The notes: generated by a model not told the origin, from the letters alone. A stretch of DNA of 64,000 nucleotides from Paraburkholderia dilworthii (GCF_000472525.1 NZ_AWZT01000017.1:1-64000); one strand, 5' to 3'. Numbered from the stretch's first letter, positions 43,478 through 53,041 are shown. A program made the numbers and translations.

Positions 43478-45931
43478 TCAGCCCAGGCTGAGCGGATTCA
43501 CACGCCAGATCTCGCGGGCATATTCGCTGATCGTCCGATCCGACGAAAACTGGCCCATGCCTGCCACATTGTCGATCGCGCTTTGAGTCCACGCGTGCTT
43601 GTCGACGAAACGCGCATCCACCTCATTTTGCGCCTTCGCAAACGCGGCGAAATCGGCAAGCACCATGTAGTGATCGCCCCAGTCCACCAGCGTGTGGAAA
43701 ATATCGGAGAAGCGCAACGGATCGTCGGGCGAGAAATAGCCGCTGCGGATCTGGTCGAGCGCCATGCGCAGTTCGGCGTTTTCCTCGTAAACTTGCCGCG
43801 GGCGGTAGCCGCTCGCGCGCAGGTCGTCCACTTCGTCCGCCGTATGACCGAAGATGAAAATATTCTCGCGGCCCACGGCGTCGCAGATTTCGATGTTCGC
43901 ACCGTCCATCGTGCCGATCGTCAACGCACCGTTGAGCGCGAGCTTCATGTTGCCGGTGCCCGAGGCTTCAGTGCCGGCCATCGAAATCTGCTCGGACAGA
44001 TCGGCGGCAGGAATAATCAGTTCCGCTACGCTCACGCCGTAGTTCGGCACGAACACCACTTTCAGGCGGTCGCCGATCAGCGGGTCGTGATTGACCTTCT
44101 GGCTCACATCGCCGATCAGTTTGATGATCGTCTTCGCCATCCGGTAAGCGGATGCGGCCTTGCCGGCGAACATCACGACGCGCGGCACCCAGTCGCGCTC
44201 CGGGTTCGCGCGAATCTGGTTGTAGCGCACGATCACATGCAGCACGTTCAGCAACTGCCGCTTGTATTCATGGATGCGCTTCACCTGCAAATCGAACAGT
44301 GCATCGGGATTGAAATGCAGCTTCGTGTGATGCGCAAGCCGCTGCACTAGCCGCAACTTGTTTTGCCGCTTCGCTTCACGGAATGCCTCGACGAATCCGC
44401 TGTCATCGCGCAATTCGCGCAATTGCTCCAACTCGAACAGATTGCCCCGCCAATGCGTGCCGATCCGCTGATCGATCAGCGACGACAACGAAGGACTCGC
44501 TTGCGAAAGCCAGCGCCGCGGCGTAATGCCGTTCGTCACATTCGTGAAGCGGTCGGGATAGATGCGCGCGAAATCCGCGAAGATGTCGCGCGTCATCAGT
44601 TGCGAATGCAGCTTCGACACGCCGTTCACCTTGTGGCTCGCGACAATCGCCAGATACGCCATGCGCACGCGCCGCTGACCGTATTCGTCGACAAGAGAAA
44701 TGCGGCGGATCATGTCGGCGTCGTGGCCCGAATGCTCGCTCACATGCTTGAGAAATCCGGCATTGATTTCGAAGATGATCTCCAGGTGCCGCGGCAACAG
44801 CCGCGACAGCATCTCCACGTCCCATGTTTCGAGCGCTTCGGGCATTAGCGTGTGATTCGTGTACGAGAAGATCTGCGTGACGTGTTTCCATGCCTTGTCC
44901 CACGGCAAATGGTGCACGTCCACGAGCAAACGCATTAACTCCGGTATCGCCAGCACGGGGTGCGTATCGTTCAGATGCACCGCCACTTTTTCGGAGAAGC
45001 GCCCGAACGTGCTGTGCGTGCGCTGATAGCGGCGAATCAGATCCTGCATGGTCGCCGAAACGAAAAAGTACTCCTGACGCAACCGCAGTTCGCGGCCCGC
45101 CGGCGTCGAGTCGTCCGGATATAGCAAGCGCGACACGTTCTCCGACATGTTCTTCGTGTCCACCGCATTGCGATAGTCGCCGCGGTTGAACGCGCCGAGG
45201 TCGAGTTCATCGGTCGCGCGCGCGGACCACAGGCGCAGCGTGTTGGTCGCGTCCGTCGCGTAGCCCGGAATCACCGTGTCATAAGCGGTCGCGTTCACAT
45301 GCTCCGTATCGATCCATTCGACCTGGTCGCCCCGCTGCACGGTGCGCCCGCCGAAGTGCACCGTGTACTTGATTTCGGGCCTAGGAAATTCCCACGGATT
45401 GCCCGCGCGCAACCAGTAGTCCGGCGCCTCGACCTGCTCGCCGTTGACGATCTCCTGACGGAACATGCCGTATTCATAACGGATGCCGTAGCCGAAGCCG
45501 GGAATGCCGAGCGTCGCCATCGAATCGAGAAAACACGCGGCTAGCCGGCCCAGACCGCCATTGCCGAGTGCGGCGTCGGGTTCGATGTCGATGAGCGCTT
45601 CCATGTCGACGCCGAGACTCGCCAACGCTTCCTTCATCTGATCGTGGATGCCCAGCGCGAGCAACGCGTTCGTAAAGGTACGGCCGATCAGGAATTCCAT
45701 CGACAGGTAGTAGACGCGCTTCACGTCCTGCTCGTATTGCAGGCGGGTGGTTTTCATCCAGCGCGCGACGAGCCGGTCGCGCACGGCAAGCGCCGCGGCG
45801 TGCAGCCAGTCATGCGGATGCGCGGTGACGGCGTCCTTGCCGACGCCGTACATCATGCGATTGGAAATTGAGCGCCGTAGCGCGTCGACGGTACTGTTGA
45901 GCTGGTCGAATTCCAGATCGACGGCGGTCAT
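43478..45931 (-). CDS. glgP: Glycogen phosphorylase
   Basis: 817 residues of the glycogen/starch/alpha-glucan phosphorylase family, which releases glucose-1-phosphate from alpha-1,4-glucan. Motifs include YYLSMEFLIGR, the phosphate and substrate region NDTHPVLAIPELMRLL, and EASGTGNMKLALNGALTIG, where Lys663 holds pyridoxal phosphate. ATG 45931 follows CGGAGG and gives the usual length; the frame is open for 85 more codons upstream without similarity. It stands alone, with no other glycogen genes adjacent. Confidence 0.96.
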   Translation of the reverse strand: MTAVDLEFDQLNSTVDALRRSISNRMMYGVGKDAVTAHPHDWLHAAALAVRDRLVARWMKTTRLQYEQDVKRVYYLSMEFLIGRTFTNALLALGIHDQMKEALASLGVDMEALIDIEPDAALGNGGLGRLAACFLDSMATLGIPGFGYGIRYEYGMFRQEIVNGEQVEAPDYWLRAGNPWEFPRPEIKYTVHFGGRTVQRGDQVEWIDTEHVNATAYDTVIPGYATDATNTLRLWSARATDELDLGAFNRGDYRNAVDTKNMSENVSRLLYPDDSTPAGRELRLRQEYFFVSATMQDLIRRYQRTHSTFGRFSEKVAVHLNDTHPVLAIPELMRLLVDVHHLPWDKAWKHVTQIFSYTNHTLMPEALETWDVEMLSRLLPRHLEIIFEINAGFLKHVSEHSGHDADMIRRISLVDEYGQRRVRMAYLAIVASHKVNGVSKLHSQLMTRDIFADFARIYPDRFTNVTNGITPRRWLSQASPSLSSLIDQRIGTHWRGNLFELEQLRELRDDSGFVEAFREAKRQNKLRLVQRLAHHTKLHFNPDALFDLQVKRIHEYKRQLLNVLHVIVRYNQIRANPERDWVPRVVMFAGKAASAYRMAKTIIKLIGDVSQKVNHDPLIGDRLKVVFVPNYGVSVAELIIPAADLSEQISMAGTEASGTGNMKLALNGALTIGTMDGANIEICDAVGRENIFIFGHTADEVDDLRASGYRPRQVYEENAELRMALDQIRSGYFSPDDPLRFSDIFHTLVDWGDHYMVLADFAAFAKAQNEVDARFVDKHAWTQSAIDNVAGMGQFSSDRTISEYAREIWRVNPLSLG

Positions 45932-46647
45932 CGAAGCCTCCGGGGTAAAACGCTGCGGCATGCGCGAACCGCACAGATGACGGACGGGAGGCGCGTGCCG
46001 GTCAGGCGGGTTAAGAATCAGAGTAGGACATTTTACGACGCCCGGTTGCCCGGGAGCGCGGGTGCTGGTCACGCACATGCCATGCCCGCTTGTCTGCGCG
46101 GCCACGTACAGAGACGGCAGCTTTTGCGCACGCGCGCGGTGCACGGCGCACGTAGCCGGCACTGCGCGCGTGCATCGCGTTCTCACGAGACATAGATATC
46201 AAAGTGTGAAGGCGTGAGGTGCGAGCGTGACACGGTGCGACGCGAATCGCGTGACACCATGCAATTATTTTTTCGGCGCATGACGTTCGCATGACCGGAG
46301 CAAGTGATTGGATGGAGGCTTTATCTGCCTGACGCCTGCCGATGCGCGCATCCAGCGAACAAGAGCAAGGATGCCGCGTGCGCAGTCGACGGTGGCGGCG
46401 CACATCAACTCGAGCACAGGTCGCGGGGCTGACAGTTAGTTGCATACGCATGCAATTTCATTGTCCTTACAGCGCGCGCGTGCGATGCAGGATTTCCGCG
46501 CCTCTGTAACAATCGCTACATTCGCCGCGCGGCGGCCTGCTGTTCGCTCACAGGCCCGCGCTCCTGCAATTCGCATAACCTTGCCACTCGCGCGCCGCGT
46601 ATCCATCAAGCGGCGCGTGGACCCGCATACACTCGACGAGCCACGCC
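45932..46647. other. Divergent intergenic region, about 0.7 kb
   Basis: This lies between glgP (minus) and the MFS exporter (plus). It is rich in GCGCGC-type steps. I see no gene, no repeat of note and no promoter that I can place with confidence. Confidence 0.45.
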
Positions 46648-48069
46648 TTGTCCGACAAGCTCAGCGCCGCCTCCGCGCCCCCCTTTCCCGCGGACGTCCC
46701 CATGTCCGCCGCCAACCGCCGCGCGATGGCCGCGATCATGCTCGCTGTCGCGCTTGCCACGCTCGACACCGCGATCGCCAATACCGCGCTGCCCGCCATC
46801 GCCACCGATCTGCACGCGGCGCCGGCAGCGTCGGTGTGGATCATCAACGCTTATCAGCTCGCGATGGTCGCGACGCTGCTGCCGCTTGCAGCGCTCGGCG
46901 ACATCGTCGGGCATCGGCGGATTTATATCGGCGGCATTGCGCTCTTTACGGTCGCGTCGCTCGCCTGCTCGATGGCGCCGACCTTGCCGATGCTGGCCGG
47001 CGCGCGCGTGCTGCAAGGCCTCGGAGCGAGCGCGATCATGAGCGTCAATACCGCGCTGATCCGCTTCCTCTATCCGCCGCACCGGCTCGGACGCGGGCTC
47101 GGCACCAACGCGCTGATCGTCGGCGTGTCCTTCGCGGTGGGACCGACGGTGGCATCGCTGATCCTCTCCGTGGCGTCGTGGCCGTGGCTGTTCGCGGTCA
47201 ATGTGCCGCTCGGTGTGCTGGCGCTGGCTTTTGCATGGCCCGCGCTGCCGCACACGGAGCGCGGCACGCACAACTTCGATCCGCTCGCCGCGCTGCTCAA
47301 CGTGGTGACGTTCGCCGCGCTGATCTTTGCGCTCGGTGAAGCAGCCCAGCGCGCGTCGACGCAACTCGTGCTGAGCGCCGCGGCGGTTGCCCTGATCTTC
47401 GGCCTGCTGCTGGTCCGGCGCGAAGCCGGCCACCCGGCGCCGATGCTGCCGGTCGATCTCTTCAAGCGGCCGGTGTTCGCACTGTCGGCGGTGACCGCCG
47501 TGTGTTCGTTCGCCGCGCAAGGCCTGGCGTTCGTCTCCCTGCCGTTCTATTTCGAGGATGTGCTGCATCGCAGCCAGGTCGAAACCGGCTTTCTGATGAC
47601 CCCGTGGCCGGTCGTCGTCGCATTGGCCGCGCCGCTGGCAGGCAGTCTGTCCGATCGCTATCCGCCTGGCCTGCTCGGCGCGGTCGGCCTCGCGGTGATG
47701 TCGGCGGGCATGGCCTCGCTCGCATTATTGCCGGCACATCCGCATGTGCTCGATATCGGCATTCGCATGGCGATCTGCGGCGCGGGTTTTGGCTTTTTCC
47801 AATCACCGAATCTCAAAGCGCTGATGGCGAGCGCGCCCCCCGAGCGCAGCGGCGGCGCGAGCGGCATCGTCGCGACGGCCCGGCTGCTCGGCCAGACGAC
47901 CGGCGCGGCGCTGGTCGCGTTGAGCTTCGGGATCGCGGGCCGGCATGGACCGACGCTTGCGCTCGGCGCCGGCGCGTTCTTCGCAGGCGCGGCGAGTCTC
48001 GCGAGCGGCCTGCGGCTCTTTGCGCCGTCGCATCGCGCGGGCGTGCATGCGAAGGCGTTGGTGAAATGA
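46648..48069 (+). CDS. MFS drug exporter, DHA2-type
   Basis: 473 residues with about 14 membrane helices. Motif C-like and DHA2 features are present: LDTAIANTALPAIATDL in helix 1, SVWIINAYQLAMVATLLPLAALGDIVGHRRIY in helices 2-3, and GARVLQGLGASAIM. These carriers use the proton gradient to export drugs or other hydrophobic compounds. The start is uncertain: TTG 46648 behind GACGAG, or ATG 46702, which would remove an 18-residue low-complexity leader. It is a single gene followed by a strong terminator. Confidence 0.85.
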   Translation: MSDKLSAASAPPFPADVPMSAANRRAMAAIMLAVALATLDTAIANTALPAIATDLHAAPAASVWIINAYQLAMVATLLPLAALGDIVGHRRIYIGGIALFTVASLACSMAPTLPMLAGARVLQGLGASAIMSVNTALIRFLYPPHRLGRGLGTNALIVGVSFAVGPTVASLILSVASWPWLFAVNVPLGVLALAFAWPALPHTERGTHNFDPLAALLNVVTFAALIFALGEAAQRASTQLVLSAAAVALIFGLLLVRREAGHPAPMLPVDLFKRPVFALSAVTAVCSFAAQGLAFVSLPFYFEDVLHRSQVETGFLMTPWPVVVALAAPLAGSLSDRYPPGLLGAVGLAVMSAGMASLALLPAHPHVLDIGIRMAICGAGFGFFQSPNLKALMASAPPERSGGASGIVATARLLGQTTGAALVALSFGIAGRHGPTLALGAGAFFAGAASLASGLRLFAPSHRAGVHAKALVK

Positions 48070-48070
48070 A

Positions 48071-48101
48071 AACGGGCGCGCTGTTGGACAGCGCGCCCGT
48101 T
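48071..48101 (+). terminator. Intrinsic terminator of the DHA2 exporter
   Basis: A perfect 13-bp stem, AACGGGCGCGCTG (48071-48083) and CAGCGCGCCCGTT (48089-48101), with a 5-nt loop, followed by TCTCCT. It directly follows the stop codon. Confidence 0.75.
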
Positions 48102-48153
48102 CTCCTCGCTTGATTTCAGTTCTTGCCGTTCGCTTGCCGCTTGATTTCAGTTT

Positions 48154-48230
48154 GATTGCCGCTCGTTTGCCGCTCGTTTGCCGCTCGTTTGCCGCTTGAT
48201 CGCCGCTCGATCTCCGCTCGATCGCCAGCC
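48154..48230. repeat. 11-bp minisatellite, seven units
   Basis: Seven consecutive 11-nt units of the form GTTTGCCGCTC or GATCGCCGCTC. Units 2 and 3 are identical and the last are diverged. A longer partial duplication (TTGATTTCAGTT) lies just before it at 48110-48153. It sits between the exporter terminator and the end of ltaE and encodes nothing recognisable. Confidence 0.8.
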
Positions 48231-48341
48231 TGAGCACGACGGGACGGGCACCGCGCGATGCCGCTCCGCTGCGGCGATCAACGTGTCGCGGTGCTCTGCG
48301 CGCGACACCTCCTGCTCTCTGGCCGCCGGAGCACCACTCGA

Positions 48342-49349
48342 TCAACGCGCGGCGAAATAGCCCTTCACTGCCGCGATAAACGTGTCGATGTCCGCGCGCG
48401 ACACGTCCTTATGCGTGACGAACCGTGACGCATACAGCATCTGCGTGAGGATGCCGCGCTCCTGAAGCCATGCTTCGAGCGGCGCGCAGTGCTGTTGCGC
48501 AAACTGCGCGAACACCATGTTGGTCGCAACCGACTGCACCTTGACCTGCTCGATGGCTTCCAGACCCGCCGCCAGATGCGCGGCGTTCGCGTGGTCGTCG
48601 GCGAGACGCTCGACGTTGTGATCGAGCGCGTACAGGCAAGCCGCCGCGAGCACGCCCGCCTGGCGCATGCCGCCGCCGAGCACCTTGCGCCAGCGGTGCG
48701 CGACCTCGATCAGCGCGCGGCTGCCGACCAGCACCGAACCGACCGGCGCGCCCAGGCCTTTCGAAAAGCAGATCGAAACCGAATCGAACGGCGCGCATAA
48801 GGCCGCAACCGGCTTGCCCGACGCGACCGCCGCGTTGTAGACGCGCGCGCCGTCGAGGTGAGCCGACAAGCCCCGTTCGCGCGCAAGCTGCACCGCCTCG
48901 GCGACATAAGCCTCGGGCAGCACTTTGCCGCCGATGGTGTTTTCCAGCGCCAGCAGCCGCGTGCGCGCAAAGTGGTTGTCGATCGGTTTGATCGCGGCCG
49001 CGATCTTCTCGAGCGGGATCGAACCGTCAGCGGCATTTTCGAGCGGTTGCGGCTGGATGCTGCCGAGCACCGCCGCGCCGCCGCCTTCGTATTTGTATGT
49101 GTGGGCCAACTGGCCGACGATGTATTCGTCGCCGCGCGCGCAATGCGCCATCAGCGCCGCGAGATTGCTTTGCGTGCCGCTCGGAAAGAACAGCCCGGCC
49201 TCCTTGCCGGTGCGTTCGGCGAGCGTCGACTGCAAACGCAGCACGGTCGGGTCGTCGCCCCAGACGTCGTCGCCCACTTCGGCGGCGGACATGGCCGCGA
49301 GCATCGCCGGGGTCGGACGGGTTACGGTATCGCTGCGCAAATCGATCAT
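48342..49349 (-). CDS. ltaE: Low-specificity L-threonine aldolase
   Basis: A 335-residue pyridoxal-phosphate enzyme of fold type I that splits L-threonine and L-allo-threonine to glycine and acetaldehyde. The start MIDLRSDTVTRPTPAM is diagnostic. The loop VGDDVWGDDPTV, AHLDGARVYNA and SICFSKGLGAPVGS follow, with cofactor Lys197. ATG 49349 follows CAGGGAC; upstream in-frame codons to 49457 lack similarity. It is a single gene flanked by minisatellites on both sides. Confidence 0.95.
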   Translation of the reverse strand: MIDLRSDTVTRPTPAMLAAMSAAEVGDDVWGDDPTVLRLQSTLAERTGKEAGLFFPSGTQSNLAALMAHCARGDEYIVGQLAHTYKYEGGGAAVLGSIQPQPLENAADGSIPLEKIAAAIKPIDNHFARTRLLALENTIGGKVLPEAYVAEAVQLARERGLSAHLDGARVYNAAVASGKPVAALCAPFDSVSICFSKGLGAPVGSVLVGSRALIEVAHRWRKVLGGGMRQAGVLAAACLYALDHNVERLADDHANAAHLAAGLEAIEQVKVQSVATNMVFAQFAQQHCAPLEAWLQERGILTQMLYASRFVTHKDVSRADIDTFIAAVKGYFAAR

Positions 49350-49733
49350 TGTGTGTCCCTGTGCGTCTTTCGTGTGAGAGGCCATGAGGATCGGGCGGCT
49401 CGCCGCGTCCGCTTGCAACAGCGGCAACGACAGCAGTGGCGCCGGCTCGTGAGCCACACAGTGTATTCAATTCGCGCGACCCTCGCAGGGCGGCGTCACA
49501 GTACTTTCAACGGCGCCGCCGGAGTTAACCGCGGCTCGACTTGGGCTCAACTTGAGCTTAGCCCAGGCTTTAAACTGGGGCTCAACGCTCGCTTAACTCA
49601 AGCTCGACGGCGCTGAGTCCGCGTCCGACCCCGTTCAAGCCAAGCTCACCCCCCGTTCAAACCGGACTCAGGCTCCCGTTCAAACCGGGCTCGCTTCCCC
49701 TTCAGGCCGGCTCACTCCCCGTTCAAGCCACGC
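49350..49733. other. Intergenic region with degenerate tandem repeats
   Basis: From about 49530 to the next gene, variants of CTCAAGCC, CTCAACTT and GTTCAAGCC recur. The best-kept part is the 23-bp array at 49629-49738. The remainder would contain the ltaE promoter, which I cannot place. Confidence 0.55.
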
Positions 49734-49738
49734 TCAGC
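49629..49738. repeat. About 23-bp minisatellite, five units
   Basis: Five head-to-tail units of 20-24 nt built on CCCGTTCAAGCCnnGCTCA, with decreasing identity leftward into older copies near 49540. The last unit overlaps the stop codon of the NlpD-like gene (TGA at 49736-49734). There is no spacer-repeat alternation, so it is not a CRISPR array. Confidence 0.75.
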
Positions 49739-50501
49739 CGCCCGGCTTCGGTAGCCACGCGAGCGGATCCACCGGCTGGCCGTTCTGGCGGACCTCGAAC
49801 TGGATCGACGCGACGCCGCGGCTATCCACGCCCACTTCCCCGATAGTCTGCCCTTGCGCTACCGCATCGCCTTCCTTGACGAGCAACGTGCTGTTCTGCC
49901 CGTAAGCGGTGATCAGCGAGTCGTCGTGCTTGATGATGATGAGCGGGCCGTATGCCTCGATGCCCGACCCCGCGTAGACCACGCGGCCGGTGGCGGCTGC
50001 CTTGACTGGATCGCCTGGACGCCCGCCGATCACGATGCCGTTCGACTTGCCTGCGACGAACGTCTTCAGAATCGGCCCTCGCAACGGCCATTGCAGCACG
50101 CCCTGTTGCGGTGCGGCGGACGCCGTGGGCGCGCCCGGCGCTGTCGGCGCATTCGGCGTCACGCCGACAGGCGGCGCGACAACGCTGCCGGACGCCATCG
50201 GCGGAGAAACGCGCAGCACCTGTCCGGGAGCGACGGCTGCGTTGACTGGCAGGCCGTTCCAGGTCGCGATGTCCTGCGGCTTGTGTCCATATGCCGATGC
50301 AATTCCGGGGAGCGTATCGCCTGGATTCACGCGATAAAAACCGGCCGGCACCGGCACCGTGCTGAGCGTGGTCGGCCGCGACTGCGTGTTGCCGTAAAAC
50401 GGCGTGTTGTCCCACGGCATGCTGGTGCAGCCGTTCAGTATCATGCCTAGCGCGGCAGTCGCCAGCACACGGGGCCCCGTCAGTTGCCACGGTCTCGTCA
50501 T
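49734..50501 (-). CDS. NlpD-like LysM/M23 lipoprotein
   Basis: 255 residues. The signal peptide has lipobox LNGC (Cys25), followed by a LysM domain (about 51-97, FYRVNPGDTLPGIASAYG), a Pro/Ala linker and an M23/LytM domain (GVVLQWPL through LAWLPKPGG). The catalytic His/Asp set is missing: the HxH position reads SIQFEVR, as in E. coli NlpD. It should therefore activate a cell-wall amidase during division rather than cut peptidoglycan itself. ATG 50501 follows GAGGGAAATCAC. It is not adjacent to surE, pcm or rpoS, the usual nlpD context, so it may be a paralogue. Confidence 0.85.
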   Translation of the reverse strand: MTRPWQLTGPRVLATAALGMILNGCTSMPWDNTPFYGNTQSRPTTLSTVPVPAGFYRVNPGDTLPGIASAYGHKPQDIATWNGLPVNAAVAPGQVLRVSPPMASGSVVAPPVGVTPNAPTAPGAPTASAAPQQGVLQWPLRGPILKTFVAGKSNGIVIGGRPGDPVKAAATGRVVYAGSGIEAYGPLIIIKHDDSLITAYGQNSTLLVKEGDAVAQGQTIGEVGVDSRGVASIQFEVRQNGQPVDPLAWLPKPGG

Positions 50502-50629
50502 GTGATTTCCCTCGACATTTTTTGGATTCAATCTTCTCATTCGATCGTCTTCAATCGATGCCCTAGCACTTGCCGTGCCGCTGCCGGTACAGCAAGCCGC
50601 GGCCCGACACATTATCAGCCGCGCGTAAC

Positions 50630-50941
50630 TCAGACACTGCCCTCGGCTTCGACGACGAGAATGCGCGCCGCGCCGATCGGATGCGCCACGTGCTCAGTGC
50701 CCACGGATGCGTAGAACACATCGCCGGTTTCCAGAATAGCCGCCTGCTCGACGCCATCTTCGCGATAGCGCATCTCGACGCGACCGTCCAGCACGGCAAA
50801 CACTTCCTCGCCGTCGTTCACGTGCCACTTGTACGGTTGATCGGTCCAATGCAGACGCGTCGTGATGCCGCCCATGTTGGCGATCTCGAGCGCGCCCCAG
50901 GCGCGCGTCGCGGTAAAGCCCTTACTGCGAATGATCTTCAT
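50630..50941 (-). CDS. Single-domain cupin protein
   Basis: 103 residues forming one cupin barrel. Motif 1 is degenerate (KWHVNDGEEVFAVLDGRVEM) and motif 2 reads GDVFYASVGTEHVAHPIG, which keeps one His pair for metal. ATG 50941 is taken from the domain start; the frame is open 43 codons further without similarity. Such proteins bind small ligands or act as simple enzymes; the role is unknown. Confidence 0.8.
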   Translation of the reverse strand: MKIIRSKGFTATRAWGALEIANMGGITTRLHWTDQPYKWHVNDGEEVFAVLDGRVEMRYREDGVEQAAILETGDVFYASVGTEHVAHPIGAARILVVEAEGSV

Positions 50942-51209
50942 GGTTCCAGGACACTTGTAAAGACGGCGCTGCCTGGCGGCTGCCGCTATTTGAACCGTAC
51001 GCGGCGCCCACGAAGGGCTCGCCGCGCCGACGCTTCGAGCGCCCATTATAAGTCGCGACTCAAGCGGCACCTGTGGCGCGGCCCTTGCTCACGCAGGGGC
51101 GTTTGCGCAATGGTGTGAGCATTGAAACCTTTGGACGCTCGCCTATACTCAACCTTGCTGCGCCCAGGCGGTGCGGACTAAAACGACCGGATCCCGCAAG
51201 GAGTCGTCG

Positions 51210-51527
51210 ATGAATAAAGCCACATTTCTGGCCGTGCAACTGAACGTCGACGACGTGGCCGGGTCGCCCGGACTGGCCGAATTGTTGAACACGCACCTGA
51301 TTTTTGCCGCCGATGTTGCCGAAGCCGCCGACGCGCTCGTGCAGCTCGCCAGCATCGCGGGACTGTCGGGCGGCGTCGAGGCGCGCGTCGAGATTCCCGC
51401 GGTAGCCCTCGAGCGGCTGCGCGAGGCGCTCGACATTCTGAGCGGCTACGACGAATCGTGGCTGCTTGCGCTCGAACCGAGCCGCGCGCTATTCGACGAC
51501 ATCGGCAGGCATCGCACCCTGCATTGA
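51210..51527 (+). CDS. Conserved hypothetical protein, 105 residues
   Basis: ATG 51210 follows AAGGAGTCGTCG, a strong ribosome site. The product (MNKATFLAVQLNVDDVAGSP ... DIGRHRTLH) is acidic, probably cytoplasmic and mostly helical, and has no family I can name. It lies 175 nt before the DUF2968 gene in the same direction. Confidence 0.65.
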   Translation: MNKATFLAVQLNVDDVAGSPGLAELLNTHLIFAADVAEAADALVQLASIAGLSGGVEARVEIPAVALERLREALDILSGYDESWLLALEPSRALFDDIGRHRTLH

Positions 51528-51702
51528 GGCTGCGCTCGCAGACGATATCCGCAGGCATGTGCAGCCCCGGCGCAACGCGGCACCTGTTCGCACGCGCCGT
51601 CGAGCCTTCGCTTTTCGCTCACCGCCCAAGCCGCCAGTTAGCCGGAACGCTTCATTGCCGGCGCCGTCTGGCCGTTCCGGGCAGTCAACCGGAGGAACCG
51701 CC

Positions 51703-52509
51703 GTGAAAAGTCTCCTGAACCGCCGTAGCGTGCTGGCAGGCCCATCGCATGTCGTCAGGGTCGCGCAGGACAATGCCAACGCTTCAGTCTCGCCTGATGA
51801 TGCCGATGATGCGTCGCCGGGCATGGCGTCCGAAGCGTCGTCTGACGGTGCGTCCCGTCTTGCGTCCGGTCTTGCGGCTGGCCTCGGGTCCGCCGGCTCG
51901 ACGCAGGCCGCGGTGGCCCGCGGCGCCGCGCGTCCCGTGCTGACCTTGCGGCCCGTGCAGGCAGTGCCGTCGCAGGTCAGCGCGCGTGGCGTGCAGATCG
52001 CGAATACCGCCGAAGTCGAATGGCTTGCCGAAGAAGAGGCGCTCACGCCGTTTCGCGTGTTCCGCAGCTTCGCGTACTCGGTGAGCCTGCTGTTTCACGC
52101 GAAGGAGCTCGTGTACTACATCGCGCTATATCAGGACGGCGCGCTATGGCGCGCGCTGAAGGCGGCCGACCTCGAAGCGGCCGAGGCGGCCTTTCATCAT
52201 TTCGAAGACCAGGCGACCCGGCTCTCGGACTGCGAAACCCGCCGCGCGCAACTCGAGGCGCAAAACGAGCAGTTGGCCCGCATGATCGCGCGTTCGGAAG
52301 CGCAAGCCGAACGGCTGCGCAGCGACTTGCAGCGGCGCGGCGCTCAGGAGCAGGCGGCGTCGAACCGGCAGCATCAGGTGCGCAAGGAAGTCGCACAACT
52401 CGAGGCCCAGCGCGTGGCCGCGCAAGCGCATCTGAACAAGGCGCATCGGCAGATGCAGCAGCTCAGTCTGGCCAGCAACGAAGCAATTCCGCACCTGCCG
52501 ACCCGTTGA
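51703..52509 (+). CDS. DUF2968 family protein
   Basis: 268 residues from GTG 51703, set by GGAGG 7 nt upstream. The first 100 residues are low complexity (Ala/Ser/Asp-rich). The DUF2968 core follows (TAEVEWLAEEEALTPFRVFRSFAYSVSLLFHAKELVYYIALYQ), then a long coiled coil (about 175-255, ETRRAQLEAQNEQLARMIARSEAQ). DUF2968 proteins are Burkholderia-specific and uncharacterised. A strong terminator follows. Confidence 0.85.
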   Translation: MKSLLNRRSVLAGPSHVVRVAQDNANASVSPDDADDASPGMASEASSDGASRLASGLAAGLGSAGSTQAAVARGAARPVLTLRPVQAVPSQVSARGVQIANTAEVEWLAEEEALTPFRVFRSFAYSVSLLFHAKELVYYIALYQDGALWRALKAADLEAAEAAFHHFEDQATRLSDCETRRAQLEAQNEQLARMIARSEAQAERLRSDLQRRGAQEQAASNRQHQVRKEVAQLEAQRVAAQAHLNKAHRQMQQLSLASNEAIPHLPTR

Positions 52510-52590
52510 TTCGCACGGATGCCCACGCGAGGCGGACGCGTTGCGTGGCATGCCCGCCTCCCGCTAGACGTTGTCAAACCGTAAACGGCA

Positions 52591-52624
52591 AACGCCGCCA
52601 AGGCGAAACCTTGGCGGCGTTTTT
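52591..52624 (+). terminator. Intrinsic terminator after the DUF2968 gene
   Basis: A perfect 13-bp stem, AACGCCGCCAAGG (52591-52603) and CCTTGGCGGCGTT (52609-52621), with loop CGAAA and a T run. This is the clearest intrinsic terminator in the window. Confidence 0.85.
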
Positions 52625-52714
52625 CGTATCGGCAGCGACCTGTCAGTCAGATGGCGCTTTTGATCTACTTCGGCGCGACCGGTTGTCCGATCGCTTGCTT
52701 AGCCAATTGCCGAA

Positions 52715-53041
52715 TTAGTTGCCGAAATAGACCGAGTTACGGTCGGTGCTGAGCGCACGGCCTGCTTGCGAGGTGCCGGCGATCGGTGCGCCGTAGCCGC
52801 TGTCCGCCACTTGGGCTGCGGCTTGCGTGGTGCCGTTCTGTGCGTCGACGCGGGTTTGAGCGGCTTGCAGGCTGGCGGGGTAATCGACATGGTCGCCGAC
52901 CGGGTTGTAGCCTGCCTTTTCGAGCTGGACCAGTTCGGCGCGAACTTGAGCGCGCGTGACAGGCTGGTTCGATTGAGCAAACGAAGCAACCGGAGCGGCC
53001 AGAGCGGCGGCGACTACAACGGCAGAGATAAGAGTCTTCAT
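52715..53041 (-). CDS. Secreted DUF4148 domain protein
   Basis: 108 residues with a signal peptide ending ASFAQ (about 23). The core TRAQVRAELVQLEKAGYNPVGDHVDYPASLQAAQTRV is followed by a Gly/Ser tail ending NSVYFGN. It lacks the Cys pair of the copies at 1649 and 40343. ATG 53041 follows CTGGAGG. It does not have the paired half-site promoter of the other three copies; a palindrome lies upstream at 53128-53142 instead. Confidence 0.88.
   Translation of the reverse strand: MKTLISAVVVAAALAAPVASFAQSNQPVTRAQVRAELVQLEKAGYNPVGDHVDYPASLQAAQTRVDAQNGTTQAAAQVADSGYGAPIAGTSQAGRALSTDRNSVYFGN

Noticed and set aside
48154..49738. Possible CRISPR array
   Set aside because: Repeats are contiguous, without unique spacers of constant length, and no cas gene is near.
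49734..50501. Active M23 endopeptidase
   Set aside because: The catalytic His and Asp residues of the LytM domain are absent, so an amidase activator is the better reading.
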